DNA of 64,000 bases from Muribaculaceae bacterium (GCA_017547845.1 JAFYNZ010000045.1:1-64000), one strand, 5' to 3'; shown: positions 43,516 to 53,002, counted from the first letter of the stretch. The notes: generated by a model not told the origin, from the letters alone. Made by a program: numbers and translations.

Positions 43516-46500
43516 ATGAAACACTCCGGTTTTCATCGAACCATTGTCGCAATAGCGATGATGCTCATCGGTTGGCTACCGTCACTCGCCCACGACTTCG
43601 AAGTCGATGGTGTCTTTTTCAAGAAAACAAGCGACAACAGGGTCGCCGTCACCTATAAAGGTAAATATTCTGATAGTTATTCCAATGAATATGCAGGCGA
43701 TGTTGTAATTCCTTCATCTGTAGACTACAATGGTATTACCTATAGCGTCACAAGTATTGGATACAGGGCGTTCTTCGATTGCTCAAGATTGACAAGCATT
43801 GAAATTGGTAATAGTGTCACAAGTATTGGAGACGAAGCGTTCGACGATTGCGGAAACTTGACAAGCATTGAAATCCCTAATAGCGTCACAAGTATTGGAT
43901 ACAGGGCGTTCAATTGGTGTACAAGGTTGACAAGCGTAGCAATCGGCAATAGCGTCACAAGTATTGGAAGCTATGCGTTCTATAAATGCACAAACTTGAC
44001 AAGCATTGAAATCCCTAATAGCGTCACAAGTATTGGAGACGATGCGTTCGCGTATTGCGAAAGCTTGACAAGCGTAGTAATCGGAAATAGCGTCACAAGT
44101 ATTGGAGAAAATGCGTTTCGGAATTGCTACAGCTTGACCAGCATTGAAATCCCTAATAGCGTCACAAGTATTGGACGCTATGCGTTCTACGATTGCGAAA
44201 GCTTGACAAGCATTCAAATCCCTAATAGCGTCACAAGCATTGGAAGCTATGCGTTCTACGATTGCGAAAGCTTGACAAGCATTCAAATCCCTAATAGCGT
44301 CACAAGTATTGAATTTGCTGCGTTCGAAGGTTGCTCAAGCTTGACAAGCGTTGAAATCCCTAATAGCGTTACAAGTATTGGAGATAATGCGTTCCTTTAT
44401 TGCTCAAGCTTGACAAGCATTCAAATCCCTAATAGCGTCACAAGTATTGGATACCAAGCGTTCCTTTATTGCTCAAGCTTGACAAGCATTGAAATCGGAA
44501 ATAGCGTCACAAGTATTGGATGGAATGCGTTCGCTAATTGCTCAAGTTTGACAAGCATTCAAATTCCTAATAGTGTCACAAGTATTGGAAAATCTGCGTT
44601 CTCTAGTTGCTCAAGCTTGACAAGCATTGAAATACCTAATAGCGTCACAAGTATTGGGGATGGTGCATTCTCTGGTTGCTCAAGCTTGACAAGCATTGTA
44701 GTTGATGCCGGTAATAGTATATATGACTCACGAAACGATTGCAATGCTATTATTGAAACTGCTTCAAACACTCTTATTGCAGGCTGTCAAAACACTATAA
44801 TCCCTAATAGCGTCACAAGTATTGAATCCCGTGCGTTCCAGTCTTGCTCAAGCTTGACAAGCATTCAAATCCCTAATAGCGTCACAAGTTTTGGAGAGAA
44901 TGCGTTCTGGGGTTGCGAAAGCTTGACCAGCATTGAAATCCCTAATAGCGTCACACGTATTGGAGACTATGCGTTCGAGGGTTGCAAAAGCTTGACAAGC
45001 GTAGTAATCGGAAATAGCGTCACAAGTATTGGATGGTATGCGTTCGATAATTGCTCAAACTTGACTAAAATCACTTGCTTGGCAACAACTCCTCCAACGA
45101 TAGACTCTACCACATTCTCAAAATATTCCGCTGAGTTATATGTGCCGTCCGGATGTAAATCGGCTTATCAATCAGCAAATTACTGGAAAAAGTTTTATAA
45201 TATCAAGGAGATACCTACTCTTTCAACTTCTATTGCATTAAATCAGACGACAGCAACACTTAAAGCAAGTGAAACTATTACACTAATCGCAACTGTATTA
45301 CCTGAAAATGCAGCCGACAAGTCAGTGACTTGGAAGTCGTCAAACGAAGCCGTTGCAACAGTTGACGCTAATGGTAAAGTGACGGCAGTCGCAGTCGGAG
45401 AGGCAACAATCACAGCGACTACTGCTGATGGCTCTAACAAGTCTGAAACTTGCAAAATCACAGTTGCGAAAACACTTGCTGAATCAGTCACTTTGAATAA
45501 GACATCTGCGACTCTCAAAGCAACCGAAACATTGACTCTCAAAGCGACTGTCGCACCGGCGACAACTACCGACAAGTCTGTGACATGGAAGTCATTAAAC
45601 GAAGCCGTGGCAACAGTTGACGCTAACGGTAAAGTGACCGCAGTTGCAGTCGGAGAGGCAACAATCACAGCGACCACTACCGACGGTTCTAACAAGTCAG
45701 CAACTTGCAAGATTACTGTTGCGAAAACGCTCGCATCTTCAATCTCATTGAATAAGACATCTGCGACTCTCAAGGCAACCGAAACATTGACTCTCAAAGC
45801 AACAATCGCACCGGCGACAACTACCGACAAGTCTGTGACATGGAAGTCATCAAACGAAGCCGTGGCAACAGTTGACGCTAATGGCAAGGTGACTGCAGTC
45901 GCAGTCGGAGAGGCAACAATCACGGCGACCACTACCGACGGTTCTAACAAGTCAGCAACTTGCAAAATTACAGTTGCCAAGACACTTGCCGAATCAGTTA
46001 CTTTGGACAAGACAACAGCAACGCTTAAAGCAACAGAAACATTGACACTCAAAGCGACTATCGCACCGGCAACGACTACCGACAAGTCTGTGACATGGAA
46101 GTCCTCAAATGAAGCAGTAGCGACAGTTGACGCTAACGGCTTGGTGACTGCAATCGCAGTCGGCGAAGCAACGATTACAGCTGCCACAGTCGATGGCTCT
46201 AATCTTTCTGCTACTTGCAAGGTGACAGTCACTCCGACATTGGCAACATCTATCACTTTAGATTATACAGAGTATGAAATGGCAGAAAAATCAGATTTTC
46301 AACTCACAGCAACAATCCTTCCTGAATCAACAACAAATAAGGGTGTCGTGTGGAGTAGTTCCGACAAATGGGTTGCGTCAATCGATGAAAATGGATTAGT
46401 TACAGCATATTCTGTCGGCGAAGCCGTTATCACTGCTACTACGATTGATGGCTCTAACTTGTCTGCCTCTTGCAAGGTAACTGTTGTTTCTTCACTTGCT

Positions 46501-47229
46501 CAATCCATTACTCTTGACAAGACGGAGGTATCACTTGAAGTAACCGAGACCGCAGCACTCGTTGCAACAGTGCTTCCGGAATTGGCAACCGATAAGTCTG
46601 TCAAATGGTCATCATCAAACGAAGCTATCGCTGTAGTTGATGAGAATGGTGTGGTAACTGCCATCAGCATTGGAGAAGCCGTTATCACAGCAACAACCGC
46701 CGACGGCTCTAACCTTTCGGCATCTTGCAAGGTGTCTGTCATTCCGACATTGGCTGTTTCTATCGAATTGGATAAGACTGAAGCAAGGGTTGAAGAAAAG
46801 TCAGAGTTTCAGCTAACGGCTACTATTCTTCCTAAACACACTACAAATAAAGAAGTAGCATGGAGCAGCTCTAAAAAAGTGATAGCAACAGTAGTTGATA
46901 CAGGATTGGTATTTGTGAAATCTGTCGGCGAAGTAGTTATCACAGCAACCACGACCGACGGCTCTAATCTTTCGGCATCTTGCTATATAAATGTCTACTC
47001 TTCTGACATAGATGGCGTTGAAGGTGATGACTTGATAGTAGCGACAATAGGCGACAATATCGTGGTGAAGAATGCTAAAATTGACAGCATTGTCAGAGTA
47101 TATGCAGCTGATGGTAGCATTATCTCATCAGAGGTTGCGACTGATGGAGATGTAGTAGTAGAAGCTCCTATCAAGGGCGTCTATATCGTTTCGGTCAATG
47201 GCAAGACCTTCAAAGTAATGGTGAAATAA
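43516..47229 (+). CDS. BspA-like surface protein with leucine-rich repeats and Big_2 domains
   Basis: 1237 residues. A signal peptide (MKHSGFHRTIVAIAMMLIGW, then LPSLA) is followed by 18 BspA-type (LRR_5) repeats of 23 residues, unit about IPNSVTSIGxxAFxxCxSLTS, with one insert of some 30 residues after the 14th (NDCNAIIETASNTLIAGC). A non-repeat cap follows, then seven Big_2 Ig-like domains of about 85 residues (TLKATETLTLKATxAPATTT, then KSVTWKSSNEAVATVDANG), four of them nearly identical. The last 70 residues end GVYIVSVNGKTFKVMVK, resembling a type IX secretion type-A tail. It is probably an adhesin or surface matrix protein with its own promoter and strong terminator. Confidence 0.88.
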   Translation: MKHSGFHRTIVAIAMMLIGWLPSLAHDFEVDGVFFKKTSDNRVAVTYKGKYSDSYSNEYAGDVVIPSSVDYNGITYSVTSIGYRAFFDCSRLTSIEIGNSVTSIGDEAFDDCGNLTSIEIPNSVTSIGYRAFNWCTRLTSVAIGNSVTSIGSYAFYKCTNLTSIEIPNSVTSIGDDAFAYCESLTSVVIGNSVTSIGENAFRNCYSLTSIEIPNSVTSIGRYAFYDCESLTSIQIPNSVTSIGSYAFYDCESLTSIQIPNSVTSIEFAAFEGCSSLTSVEIPNSVTSIGDNAFLYCSSLTSIQIPNSVTSIGYQAFLYCSSLTSIEIGNSVTSIGWNAFANCSSLTSIQIPNSVTSIGKSAFSSCSSLTSIEIPNSVTSIGDGAFSGCSSLTSIVVDAGNSIYDSRNDCNAIIETASNTLIAGCQNTIIPNSVTSIESRAFQSCSSLTSIQIPNSVTSFGENAFWGCESLTSIEIPNSVTRIGDYAFEGCKSLTSVVIGNSVTSIGWYAFDNCSNLTKITCLATTPPTIDSTTFSKYSAELYVPSGCKSAYQSANYWKKFYNIKEIPTLSTSIALNQTTATLKASETITLIATVLPENAADKSVTWKSSNEAVATVDANGKVTAVAVGEATITATTADGSNKSETCKITVAKTLAESVTLNKTSATLKATETLTLKATVAPATTTDKSVTWKSLNEAVATVDANGKVTAVAVGEATITATTTDGSNKSATCKITVAKTLASSISLNKTSATLKATETLTLKATIAPATTTDKSVTWKSSNEAVATVDANGKVTAVAVGEATITATTTDGSNKSATCKITVAKTLAESVTLDKTTATLKATETLTLKATIAPATTTDKSVTWKSSNEAVATVDANGLVTAIAVGEATITAATVDGSNLSATCKVTVTPTLATSITLDYTEYEMAEKSDFQLTATILPESTTNKGVVWSSSDKWVASIDENGLVTAYSVGEAVITATTIDGSNLSASCKVTVVSSLAQSITLDKTEVSLEVTETAALVATVLPELATDKSVKWSSSNEAIAVVDENGVVTAISIGEAVITATTADGSNLSASCKVSVIPTLAVSIELDKTEARVEEKSEFQLTATILPKHTTNKEVAWSSSKKVIATVVDTGLVFVKSVGEVVITATTTDGSNLSASCYINVYSSDIDGVEGDDLIVATIGDNIVVKNAKIDSIVRVYAADGSIISSEVATDGDVVVEAPIKGVYIVSVNGKTFKVMVK
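43738..45065 (+). repeat. 69-base tandem repeats encoding leucine-rich repeats
   Basis: About 18 tandem units of 69 bases, each containing variants of AATAGCGTCACAAGTATTGG and a conserved TTGACAAGC. Units are separated only by variable codons, with one non-repeat insert near 44700-44800. High DNA identity suggests expansion or conversion by recombination. Confidence 0.9.
45217..46990 (+). repeat. Tandem repeats of about 255 bases encoding Big_2 domains
   Basis: Seven domains. Units 1 to 4 (to about 46240) share long near-identical stretches such as GACAAGTCTGTGACATGGAA and GCAGTCGGAGAGGCAACAAT. Units 5 to 7 have diverged. Confidence 0.88.
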
Positions 47230-47252
47230 AGCAGCTTTAAATAAATAAAATT

Positions 47253-47290
47253 AGTGGCTGTTCCGATGAGGGGACAGCCACTTTTGTTTT
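47253..47290 (+). terminator. Terminator of the BspA-like gene
   Basis: AGTGGCTGTTCC (47253-47264) pairs with GGGACAGCCACT (47271-47282), one G-U pair, loop GATGAG, followed by TTTGTTTT. A classical rho-independent terminator. Confidence 0.88.
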
Positions 47291-47339
47291 ATATAACTAA
47301 TCCTAAGAATTAATAGGTGTAGTCTATACTAAACAAGGA

Positions 47340-48188
47340 TTAGATGGCTTTGAATGACATGTCGAGGCCTTTGACTGAGTGAGTCAATGCTCCTACTGAG
47401 ATGAAGTCCACGCCTGCTTCTGCATAGTCGCGAAGATTGTCGATGGTGATACCACCTGATGATTCTGTCTGACAACGACCTGCTACAAGTTCTACAGCTT
47501 GCTTTGTGAGAGCCGGAGTGAAGTTGTCAAACATGATGCGATAGACACCTCCAAGGTCGAGAATTGTCTGAATATCTTCCAAGCTACGAGCTTCGACCTC
47601 TATCTTAAGGTCCTTACCATGCTCAGCACAATATTGCTTTGCAGCGTTGACTGCTTGAGGGATACCACCGGCGAAGTCAATGTGATTGTCCTTGATAAGA
47701 ATCATATCAAATAGACCGATGCGATGGTTGACACCTCCACCGATTGCGACAGCTTCCTTCTCGAGCATACGCATGCCCGGAGTAGTCTTACGAGTGTCAA
47801 GCACTCGAGTGTGGAGACCTTCGAGGCGACGTTGATAGCGATCGGTAGTCGTAGCGATACCACTCATTCGTTGCATAATGTTAAGCATAGTGCGTTCAGC
47901 GACGAGGAGCGAGCGTACGCTACCTTCAACGATGAATGCAATGTCGCCCGGCTTAACGTGAGCACCGTCTTCAATAAAAAGCTCAATTTTGAGTGTTGGG
48001 TCGACCTTGTGAAGTACCATCTTAGCGATTTCCACACCGGCGAGGATACCCTCTTCCTTTATCAATAGTTTCTGACGGCCGATAGCATCTGCAGGGATTG
48101 TACTAAGCGTTGTGTGGTCGCCATCGCCCACATCTTCTGCAAATGCGAGATTGAGAAGGTCGTCGATAAGTTGCTCTTTTGTTTTCAT
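47340..48188 (-). CDS. nadC: Nicotinate-nucleotide pyrophosphorylase (quinolinate phosphoribosyltransferase)
   Basis: 282 residues with the NadC landmarks EDVGDGDHTT, ERTMLNIMQRMSGIAT, TRKTTPGMRMLEKEAV and the C-terminal ESSGGITIDNLRDYAEAGVD. It makes nicotinate mononucleotide from quinolinate in NAD synthesis. No other nad gene lies nearby. It is divergent from rlmH, 44 bases apart. Confidence 0.94.
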   Translation of the reverse strand: MKTKEQLIDDLLNLAFAEDVGDGDHTTLSTIPADAIGRQKLLIKEEGILAGVEIAKMVLHKVDPTLKIELFIEDGAHVKPGDIAFIVEGSVRSLLVAERTMLNIMQRMSGIATTTDRYQRRLEGLHTRVLDTRKTTPGMRMLEKEAVAIGGGVNHRIGLFDMILIKDNHIDFAGGIPQAVNAAKQYCAEHGKDLKIEVEARSLEDIQTILDLGGVYRIMFDNFTPALTKQAVELVAGRCQTESSGGITIDNLRDYAEAGVDFISVGALTHSVKGLDMSFKAI

Positions 48189-48205
48189 AACCGAAATATA
48201 ATTGT

Positions 48206-48213
48206 TAATTTTG
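48206..48213 (+). promoter_or_regulatory. -7 box of rlmH
   Basis: TAATTTTG matches the -7 consensus 19 bases before the rlmH ATG. The region 48182-48185 is TTTT rather than TTTG, so the -33 box is weak. Confidence 0.45.
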
Positions 48214-48232
48214 TGCGAAGTTAAGAAAAAAT

Positions 48233-48706
48233 ATGGAAATATCGCTCATCGTAATCGGAAAAACTAATGCTCGCTACCTTCAAGAAGGTATCGACGAATA
48301 TATCAAGCGTCTAAAACACTACATTCCTTACAGTATCACAGTGCTCCCCGACATCAAAAACACAAAGAAACTCACCGAGGAGCAACAGAAGGAGGCTGAA
48401 GGAAAATTGATGCTCGACGCATTGAAGCCTGGCGACTGCCTTGTGCTTCTCGACGAACGCGGAAAAGAGTTTACTTCGGTTGCATTTGCCGACTATCTTC
48501 AGCGCAAAATGAATGCAGGGCTACGACGATTGGTGTTTGTTATCGGCGGTCCTTACGGCTTCTCTCAAAGCGTCTACGATCGAGCAGACGAAAAAATTTC
48601 GCTCTCCAAAATGACCTTCTCGCACGAGATGATACGCTTGTTCTTCACCGAACAGGTCTATCGAGCTATGACCATTCAACGCGGAGAGCCATATCACCAT
48701 CAGTAG
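48233..48706 (+). CDS. rlmH: 23S rRNA pseudouridine-1915 N3-methyltransferase RlmH
   Basis: 157 residues of the SPOUT fold, typical length. It contains LLDERGKEFTS, FVIGGPYGFSQSVYDRAD and the C-terminal FSHEMIRLFFTEQVYRAMTI with EPYHH at the end, which form the knot and the active site. It methylates pseudouridine 1915 of 23S rRNA. Confidence 0.95.
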   Translation: MEISLIVIGKTNARYLQEGIDEYIKRLKHYIPYSITVLPDIKNTKKLTEEQQKEAEGKLMLDALKPGDCLVLLDERGKEFTSVAFADYLQRKMNAGLRRLVFVIGGPYGFSQSVYDRADEKISLSKMTFSHEMIRLFFTEQVYRAMTIQRGEPYHHQ

Positions 48707-48776
48707 TGGGGAGATGTTTAATGAGGAGGTGACAAGCATTAAAGATTGCAGACTTTTACACTATGTACCACACACC

Positions 48777-49907
48777 CTACATCATTAAGTCAACAAAGAT
48801 CGCATCGGAAATTAGAACGCCCTCCTCGGATAGATGCACACTATTACCCTCTCTAATGAGATTACCCTGATTTTGATGTCGACAACATTGCGACATGAAA
48901 TGCGCTAAACGTTTCTCAGAGAAGCGTTCGGTCAACTCAGAGATGTCGATGCCACGCATTGTGCGAAGGCGAGTCATGATATATTCATTATAAAGGTCGT
49001 CGTCACTAAGGTGTTCCTCCTCATAAAAGGGAACTTCCGACTGATTACGAAAATGACCGATATAGTCGCGGATTGACGATGGATTGGCACGGCGAGTGTC
49101 ACGACCATCAAAACTATGAGCAGACGGACCAAGCCCAAGATACTGCACACCTGCCCAATAGCTCGAATTATGACGCGACTCATAGCCGGGCAGTGAAAAA
49201 TTTGAAATCTCATATTGACAATAGCCGGCGCGAGTCAAACTTTCAACCAGCATGCCAAACATCTCTTGCGACACCTCGTCGTCAGCTTCCTCAAGTCGAC
49301 CTTGCTGACGCATCAAGTGAAGCGTGGTCCCCTCTTCATACATCAGAGAGTAGGCTGAAATGTGCTGCGGACGCAGACTTATCATTCGTTCCAGATTATA
49401 TTGCCACGAGTCAATCGTCTGTCCCGGCAAGCCAAAGATGAGGTCCATGCTTATATTAGAGAATGAGCGTAAGAGCCTACATGCCACTTCTACTTGCTCA
49501 ACGCTATGGCGTCGACCTATGGCCTTGAGTTCGGAATCAATAAAACTTTGCACACCCATACTGACACGATTGACACCGATACGATGAAGGGTAGCAACCA
49601 ATGAGTCGGTGACATCATCAGGATTGACTTCGATAGTGAACTCACGAGGTTGCCACTTCTCACGCATCGTCTCCTTAATTTTATCTACAAGAGATATGAG
49701 CATCTGAGCAGGCATCAAAGAAGGAGTTCCGCCACCTATATATATAGTATTGACACACTCTGTCAATTCATCTTTACGACATCTCATTTCTGCGATAAGA
49801 GCGTCAAGGTAATCCTGCCATGGTGCATTCTTCACACCGACGCTATAAAAATCACAATATATGCACTTTCGTGCGCAAAATGGAATGTGAATATATAGTC
49901 CTGCCAT
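48777..49907 (-). CDS. hemW: HemW-like radical SAM protein
   Basis: 376 residues with the radical SAM cluster motif CARKCIYC (residues 12-19) after AGLYIHIPF, then IYIGGGTPSLM and VSMGVQSF, as in HemW. The three cysteines fit CX3CX2C, but HemW is a haem chaperone rather than a coproporphyrinogen dehydrogenase, so the older oxidase name should not be used. It has a full promoter just upstream. Confidence 0.88.
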   Translation of the reverse strand: MAGLYIHIPFCARKCIYCDFYSVGVKNAPWQDYLDALIAEMRCRKDELTECVNTIYIGGGTPSLMPAQMLISLVDKIKETMREKWQPREFTIEVNPDDVTDSLVATLHRIGVNRVSMGVQSFIDSELKAIGRRHSVEQVEVACRLLRSFSNISMDLIFGLPGQTIDSWQYNLERMISLRPQHISAYSLMYEEGTTLHLMRQQGRLEEADDEVSQEMFGMLVESLTRAGYCQYEISNFSLPGYESRHNSSYWAGVQYLGLGPSAHSFDGRDTRRANPSSIRDYIGHFRNQSEVPFYEEEHLSDDDLYNEYIMTRLRTMRGIDISELTERFSEKRLAHFMSQCCRHQNQGNLIREGNSVHLSEEGVLISDAIFVDLMM

Positions 49908-49926
49908 AACTTTTCTATCTTTGCCA

Positions 49927-49959
49927 CAAAATTACTTCAAAATAGTCACTCTCGCCAAA
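49927..49959 (-). promoter_or_regulatory. Promoter of hemW
   Basis: On the minus strand TTTG (49956-49959), 21 bases, then TAATTTTG (49927-49934). The 5' UTR would be only about 12 bases. Confidence 0.72.
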
Positions 49960-50039
49960 AAATCAGAAAAAATTCGGCTAAAAACGGGTGATTTTTGGCT
50001 CATTGCAAGCCGAAATGTGCAGATAATGGCAAAAATGTG

Positions 50040-50067
50040 AAAAATATGTTTTAAAACATGTTTTTTT
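50040..50067 (+). promoter_or_regulatory. AT-rich motif with palindrome AAAACATGTTTT upstream of fusA2 (copy 2)
   Basis: AAAACATGTTTT at 50053-50064 is a perfect palindrome. The surrounding 27 bases match 25 of 27 at 361-387 near the rRNA promoter. CAAAAATGTGA directly precedes it and also precedes the rRNA copy when read towards 16S. A possible promoter (TTTG at 50069-50072, then TAAATTG at 50094-50100) begins two bases after the motif. Confidence 0.45.
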
Positions 50068-50068
50068 G

Positions 50069-50100
50069 TTTGTGCTATGTCAGATATTATTGCTAAATTG
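50069..50100 (+). promoter_or_regulatory. Possible fusA2 promoter
   Basis: TTTG, 21 bases, then TAAATTG, which lacks one T of the TAnnTTTG box. It would give a leader of about 75 bases. It is a weak match, as might be expected for a promoter needing an activator. Confidence 0.4.
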
Positions 50101-50183
50101 CGACCGTTTTTGAAATAGGGCATCTCAAAGGTGCAAAATTTCACTCAAACTTAATTAATAACAAACTAAAATCTTTATACATT

Positions 50184-52340
50184 ATGAAGTCATACAAAAC
50201 TAACGAAATCAAAAACATCGCCTTGCTTGGTAGTAAAGGCTCTGGGAAAACCACACTCGCTGAGTCAATGCTTTACGAGTGTGGAGTAATCAAACGTCGC
50301 GGCACAATCGAAGCAGGCAACACTGTATGCGACTATTTCCCAGTGGAGAAGGAATATGGCTATTCTGTTTTCTCTACTGTTTTTTATGCTGAGTTCCTCA
50401 ACAAGAAGCTCAACGTAATTGACTGCCCGGGTAGTGAAGACTTCGTAGGTAATGCTTACACAGCGCTTGGTGTGACTGACACAGGCGTTATCGTTGTCGA
50501 CAGCCAATACGGCGTAGAAGTCGGTACTCAAAATATCTTCCGCACAACTGCTACTCTCAAGAAGCCTGTAATCTTCGCTCTCAACCAACTTGACGGTGAA
50601 AAGGCTGACTACGAAAATGTGATGGAGCAAATGCGCGAAACTTTCGGTCCTAAGGTTATCGCAATCCAATACCCTCTTGAATCAGGTCCTGGTTTCCACT
50701 CAATGATCGACGTTCTCTTGATGAAGAAATACGAATGGGGTCCTGAAGGTGGTGTGCCTACAATCACTGAGATTCCTGATGACCAAATGAAAAAGGCTAA
50801 AGAACTTCACAATGCTCTCGTAGAAGCTGCTGCAGAAAACGATGAGACATTGATGGACAAATATTTCGAACAAGGCAAGCTCACTGAAGACGAAATGCGT
50901 GCCGGTATCCGTAAGGGTTTGGTTGACCGTTCTATCTTCCCTGTGTTCTGCGTAAGTGCACAAAAGGATATGGGTGTTCGCCGTATGATGGAATTCCTCG
51001 GCAACGTTTGCCCATTCGTCAACGATATGCCTGACGCTGAAACTACTCAATGCGAAGTTGTGAAGGCAGACTCTAATGGTCCTGTAAGCTTGTTCGTATT
51101 CAAGACATCTGTTGAGCCACACATCGGTGAAGTATCTTATTTCCGCGTGATGAGCGGTACTCTCAAGGCAGGTGCTGACCTCGAAAACATCAGTCGTGGT
51201 AGCAAGGAACGCTTTGCTCAAATCTTCTCAGTTTGCGGTCAAATCCGTACAGCAGTCGACACTCTCGAAGCAGGTGATATCGGCGCTGCAGTGAAACTCA
51301 AAGATGTACGCACAGGCAACACTATCAACGAAAAGGGTTGCGAATATGAATTCGACTTCATCAAATATCCTGCTCCTAAGTATCAACGTGCTATCCGCCC
51401 TGTAAACGAAAGCGACGCTGAAAAACTCAGTGCAATCCTTACTCGCATGCACGAAGAAGACCCAACATGGATCGTTGAGCAATCTAAGGAACTCAAGCAG
51501 ACTATCGTTAAGGGTCAAGGCGAATTCCACCTCCGCACTCTCAAATGGAGAATCGAAAACAACGAAAAACTCCAAATCGAATACCTCGAACCAAAGATTC
51601 CTTATCGCGAAACAATCACTAAGGCTTCTCGCGCTGACTATCGTCACAAGAAGCAATCAGGTGGTAGCGGTCAATTCGGCGAAGTACACTTGATCGTTGA
51701 ACCTTACACTGAAGGTATGCCGGAACCGGACACTTACCGCTTCAACAACCAAGAATACAAGATGAGCGTTCGCGACAAGCAAGAAATTCCATTGGAATGG
51801 GGTGGCAAACTCGTAGTCTACAACTGTATCGTCGGCGGTTCAATCGATGCACGCTTCATACCTGCAATCGTTAAGGGTCTTATGGACCGCATGGAACAAG
51901 GTCCATTGACAGGTTCTTACGCTCGCGACGTACGCGTTATGATCTACGATGGTAAGATGCACCCGGTAGACTCAAACGAAATCTCATTCCGTCTCGCCGG
52001 CCGTAACGCATTCTCAGAAGCATTCAAGAACGCTAACCCTAAGATTCTCGAACCTATCTACGACGTAGAAGTACTCACTCCTGCAGACTCTATGGGTGAC
52101 GTGATGAGCGACCTCCAAAGCCGTCGTGCAATCATCATGGGTATGAACTCTGAAAATGGTATCGAAAAACTCAACGCTAAGGTGCCTTTGAAGGAAATGT
52201 CAAGCTACTCTACTTCACTCAGCTCTATCACCGGTGGTCGCAGCTCATTCACAATGAACTTCTCATCTTACGAATTGGTACCTGGTGATGTTCAAGAAAA
52301 GCTTCTCAAGGCTTACGAAGAAACTCAATCAGAAGAGTAA
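50184..52340 (+). CDS. fusA2: EF-G2-type elongation factor G paralogue
   Basis: 718 residues with the full EF-G domain order, but with altered GTPase motifs: P-loop GSKGSGKTT (residues 16-24), G3 DCPGSEDF (near 80) where canonical EF-G has DTPGHVDF and the catalytic His, and G4 NQLD (near 134) instead of NKMD. The RGITI switch region is replaced by KEYGYSV. These changes match the Bacteroides EF-G2 class, described as an elongation factor lacking GTPase activity that is used during carbon starvation. The canonical fusA should lie elsewhere. A strong terminator follows. Confidence 0.85.
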   Translation: MKSYKTNEIKNIALLGSKGSGKTTLAESMLYECGVIKRRGTIEAGNTVCDYFPVEKEYGYSVFSTVFYAEFLNKKLNVIDCPGSEDFVGNAYTALGVTDTGVIVVDSQYGVEVGTQNIFRTTATLKKPVIFALNQLDGEKADYENVMEQMRETFGPKVIAIQYPLESGPGFHSMIDVLLMKKYEWGPEGGVPTITEIPDDQMKKAKELHNALVEAAAENDETLMDKYFEQGKLTEDEMRAGIRKGLVDRSIFPVFCVSAQKDMGVRRMMEFLGNVCPFVNDMPDAETTQCEVVKADSNGPVSLFVFKTSVEPHIGEVSYFRVMSGTLKAGADLENISRGSKERFAQIFSVCGQIRTAVDTLEAGDIGAAVKLKDVRTGNTINEKGCEYEFDFIKYPAPKYQRAIRPVNESDAEKLSAILTRMHEEDPTWIVEQSKELKQTIVKGQGEFHLRTLKWRIENNEKLQIEYLEPKIPYRETITKASRADYRHKKQSGGSGQFGEVHLIVEPYTEGMPEPDTYRFNNQEYKMSVRDKQEIPLEWGGKLVVYNCIVGGSIDARFIPAIVKGLMDRMEQGPLTGSYARDVRVMIYDGKMHPVDSNEISFRLAGRNAFSEAFKNANPKILEPIYDVEVLTPADSMGDVMSDLQSRRAIIMGMNSENGIEKLNAKVPLKEMSSYSTSLSSITGGRSSFTMNFSSYELVPGDVQEKLLKAYEETQSEE

Positions 52341-52363
52341 TCACATCAATCCTAATACACTCG

Positions 52364-52397
52364 GGAGAGAAGTCGCAAGGCTTCTCTCCTATCTTTT
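52364..52397 (+). terminator. Terminator of fusA2
   Basis: GGAGAGAAG (52364-52372) and CTTCTCTCC (52381-52389), loop of eight, followed by TATCTTTTTAG. Confidence 0.82.
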
Positions 52398-52457
52398 TAG
52401 ACACATTTTATCACACGCTGCAAGAGGCAAATTATACCAACTCTGTGATACAAAGAG

Positions 52458-52488
52458 TTGCAAATATCGTCGAATAGCACTACCTTTG
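52458..52488 (+). promoter_or_regulatory. Promoter of the DUF456 gene
   Basis: TTG (52458-52460), 20 bases, then TACCTTTG (52481-52488). The ATG follows 25 bases later. Confidence 0.6.
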
Positions 52489-52513
52489 TATCAAACAAAT
52501 CTATATACCCAAT

Positions 52514-53002
52514 ATGGAAATAGCATTAATCATCATCGCAGCATTGCTACTGATAATCGGAATCCTCGGATGTGTCATTACGGGACTACCCGGTCCGCCT
52601 CTATCATTCGTCGGACTACTATGCCTTCAATGGGCAGGCATAGAGATGGGAGTGACACCGCTAATCATCTGGGGTGTAGCGACAGTCATTGTTACAGTCA
52701 TCGACTTTCTGCTAACGCCATGGATGACCAAACGCTTTGGCGGCAGCAAAGCTGGCAATTGGGGTGCTATAATCGGACTGCTTGTCGGCTTTCTTTTACC
52801 ATTCCCTTTCGGTCCACTCGTCTGCCCTTTCGCCGGAGCATTCATCGGAGAATGGGTGTTCAATCGTAGCAAATCGTCGACTGCCACCAAGGCTGCATTC
52901 GGAGCATTTCTGTCCTTCTTTGTAGGCACAGGCATCAAACTCTTAGTGTCCATAGGCATGATTGTTCACTCTATAATGGCAGTTATCGAGTGCTATTTTT
53001 GA
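52514..53002 (+). CDS. DUF456 membrane protein
   Basis: 162 residues with four to five membrane segments. It has the family features GLPGPPLSFVGLL, TPWMTKRFGGSKAGNWGAII and the repeated Gly-rich FPFGPLVCPFAGAFIGE. DUF456 proteins resemble glycine-zipper membrane proteins of unknown function. It has its own promoter and precedes tgt by 70 bases. Confidence 0.82.
   Translation: MEIALIIIAALLLIIGILGCVITGLPGPPLSFVGLLCLQWAGIEMGVTPLIIWGVATVIVTVIDFLLTPWMTKRFGGSKAGNWGAIIGLLVGFLLPFPFGPLVCPFAGAFIGEWVFNRSKSSTATKAAFGAFLSFFVGTGIKLLVSIGMIVHSIMAVIECYF

Noticed and set aside
43738..45065. Regularly spaced repeats that might suggest a CRISPR array
   Set aside because: The period is 69 bases in an intact reading frame, units encode leucine-rich repeats, the spacers are only a few variable codons and no cas gene is present.
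45243..46256. 337-codon minus-strand open frame with Val/Ala/Ser-rich repeats
   Set aside because: It is the antisense shadow of the Big_2 repeats; its repetition mirrors the coding strand.
48777..49907. Naming the radical SAM protein oxygen-independent coproporphyrinogen oxidase (HemN)
   Set aside because: The protein is short (376 residues) and matches HemW; true HemN is longer and has an extra N-terminal region.
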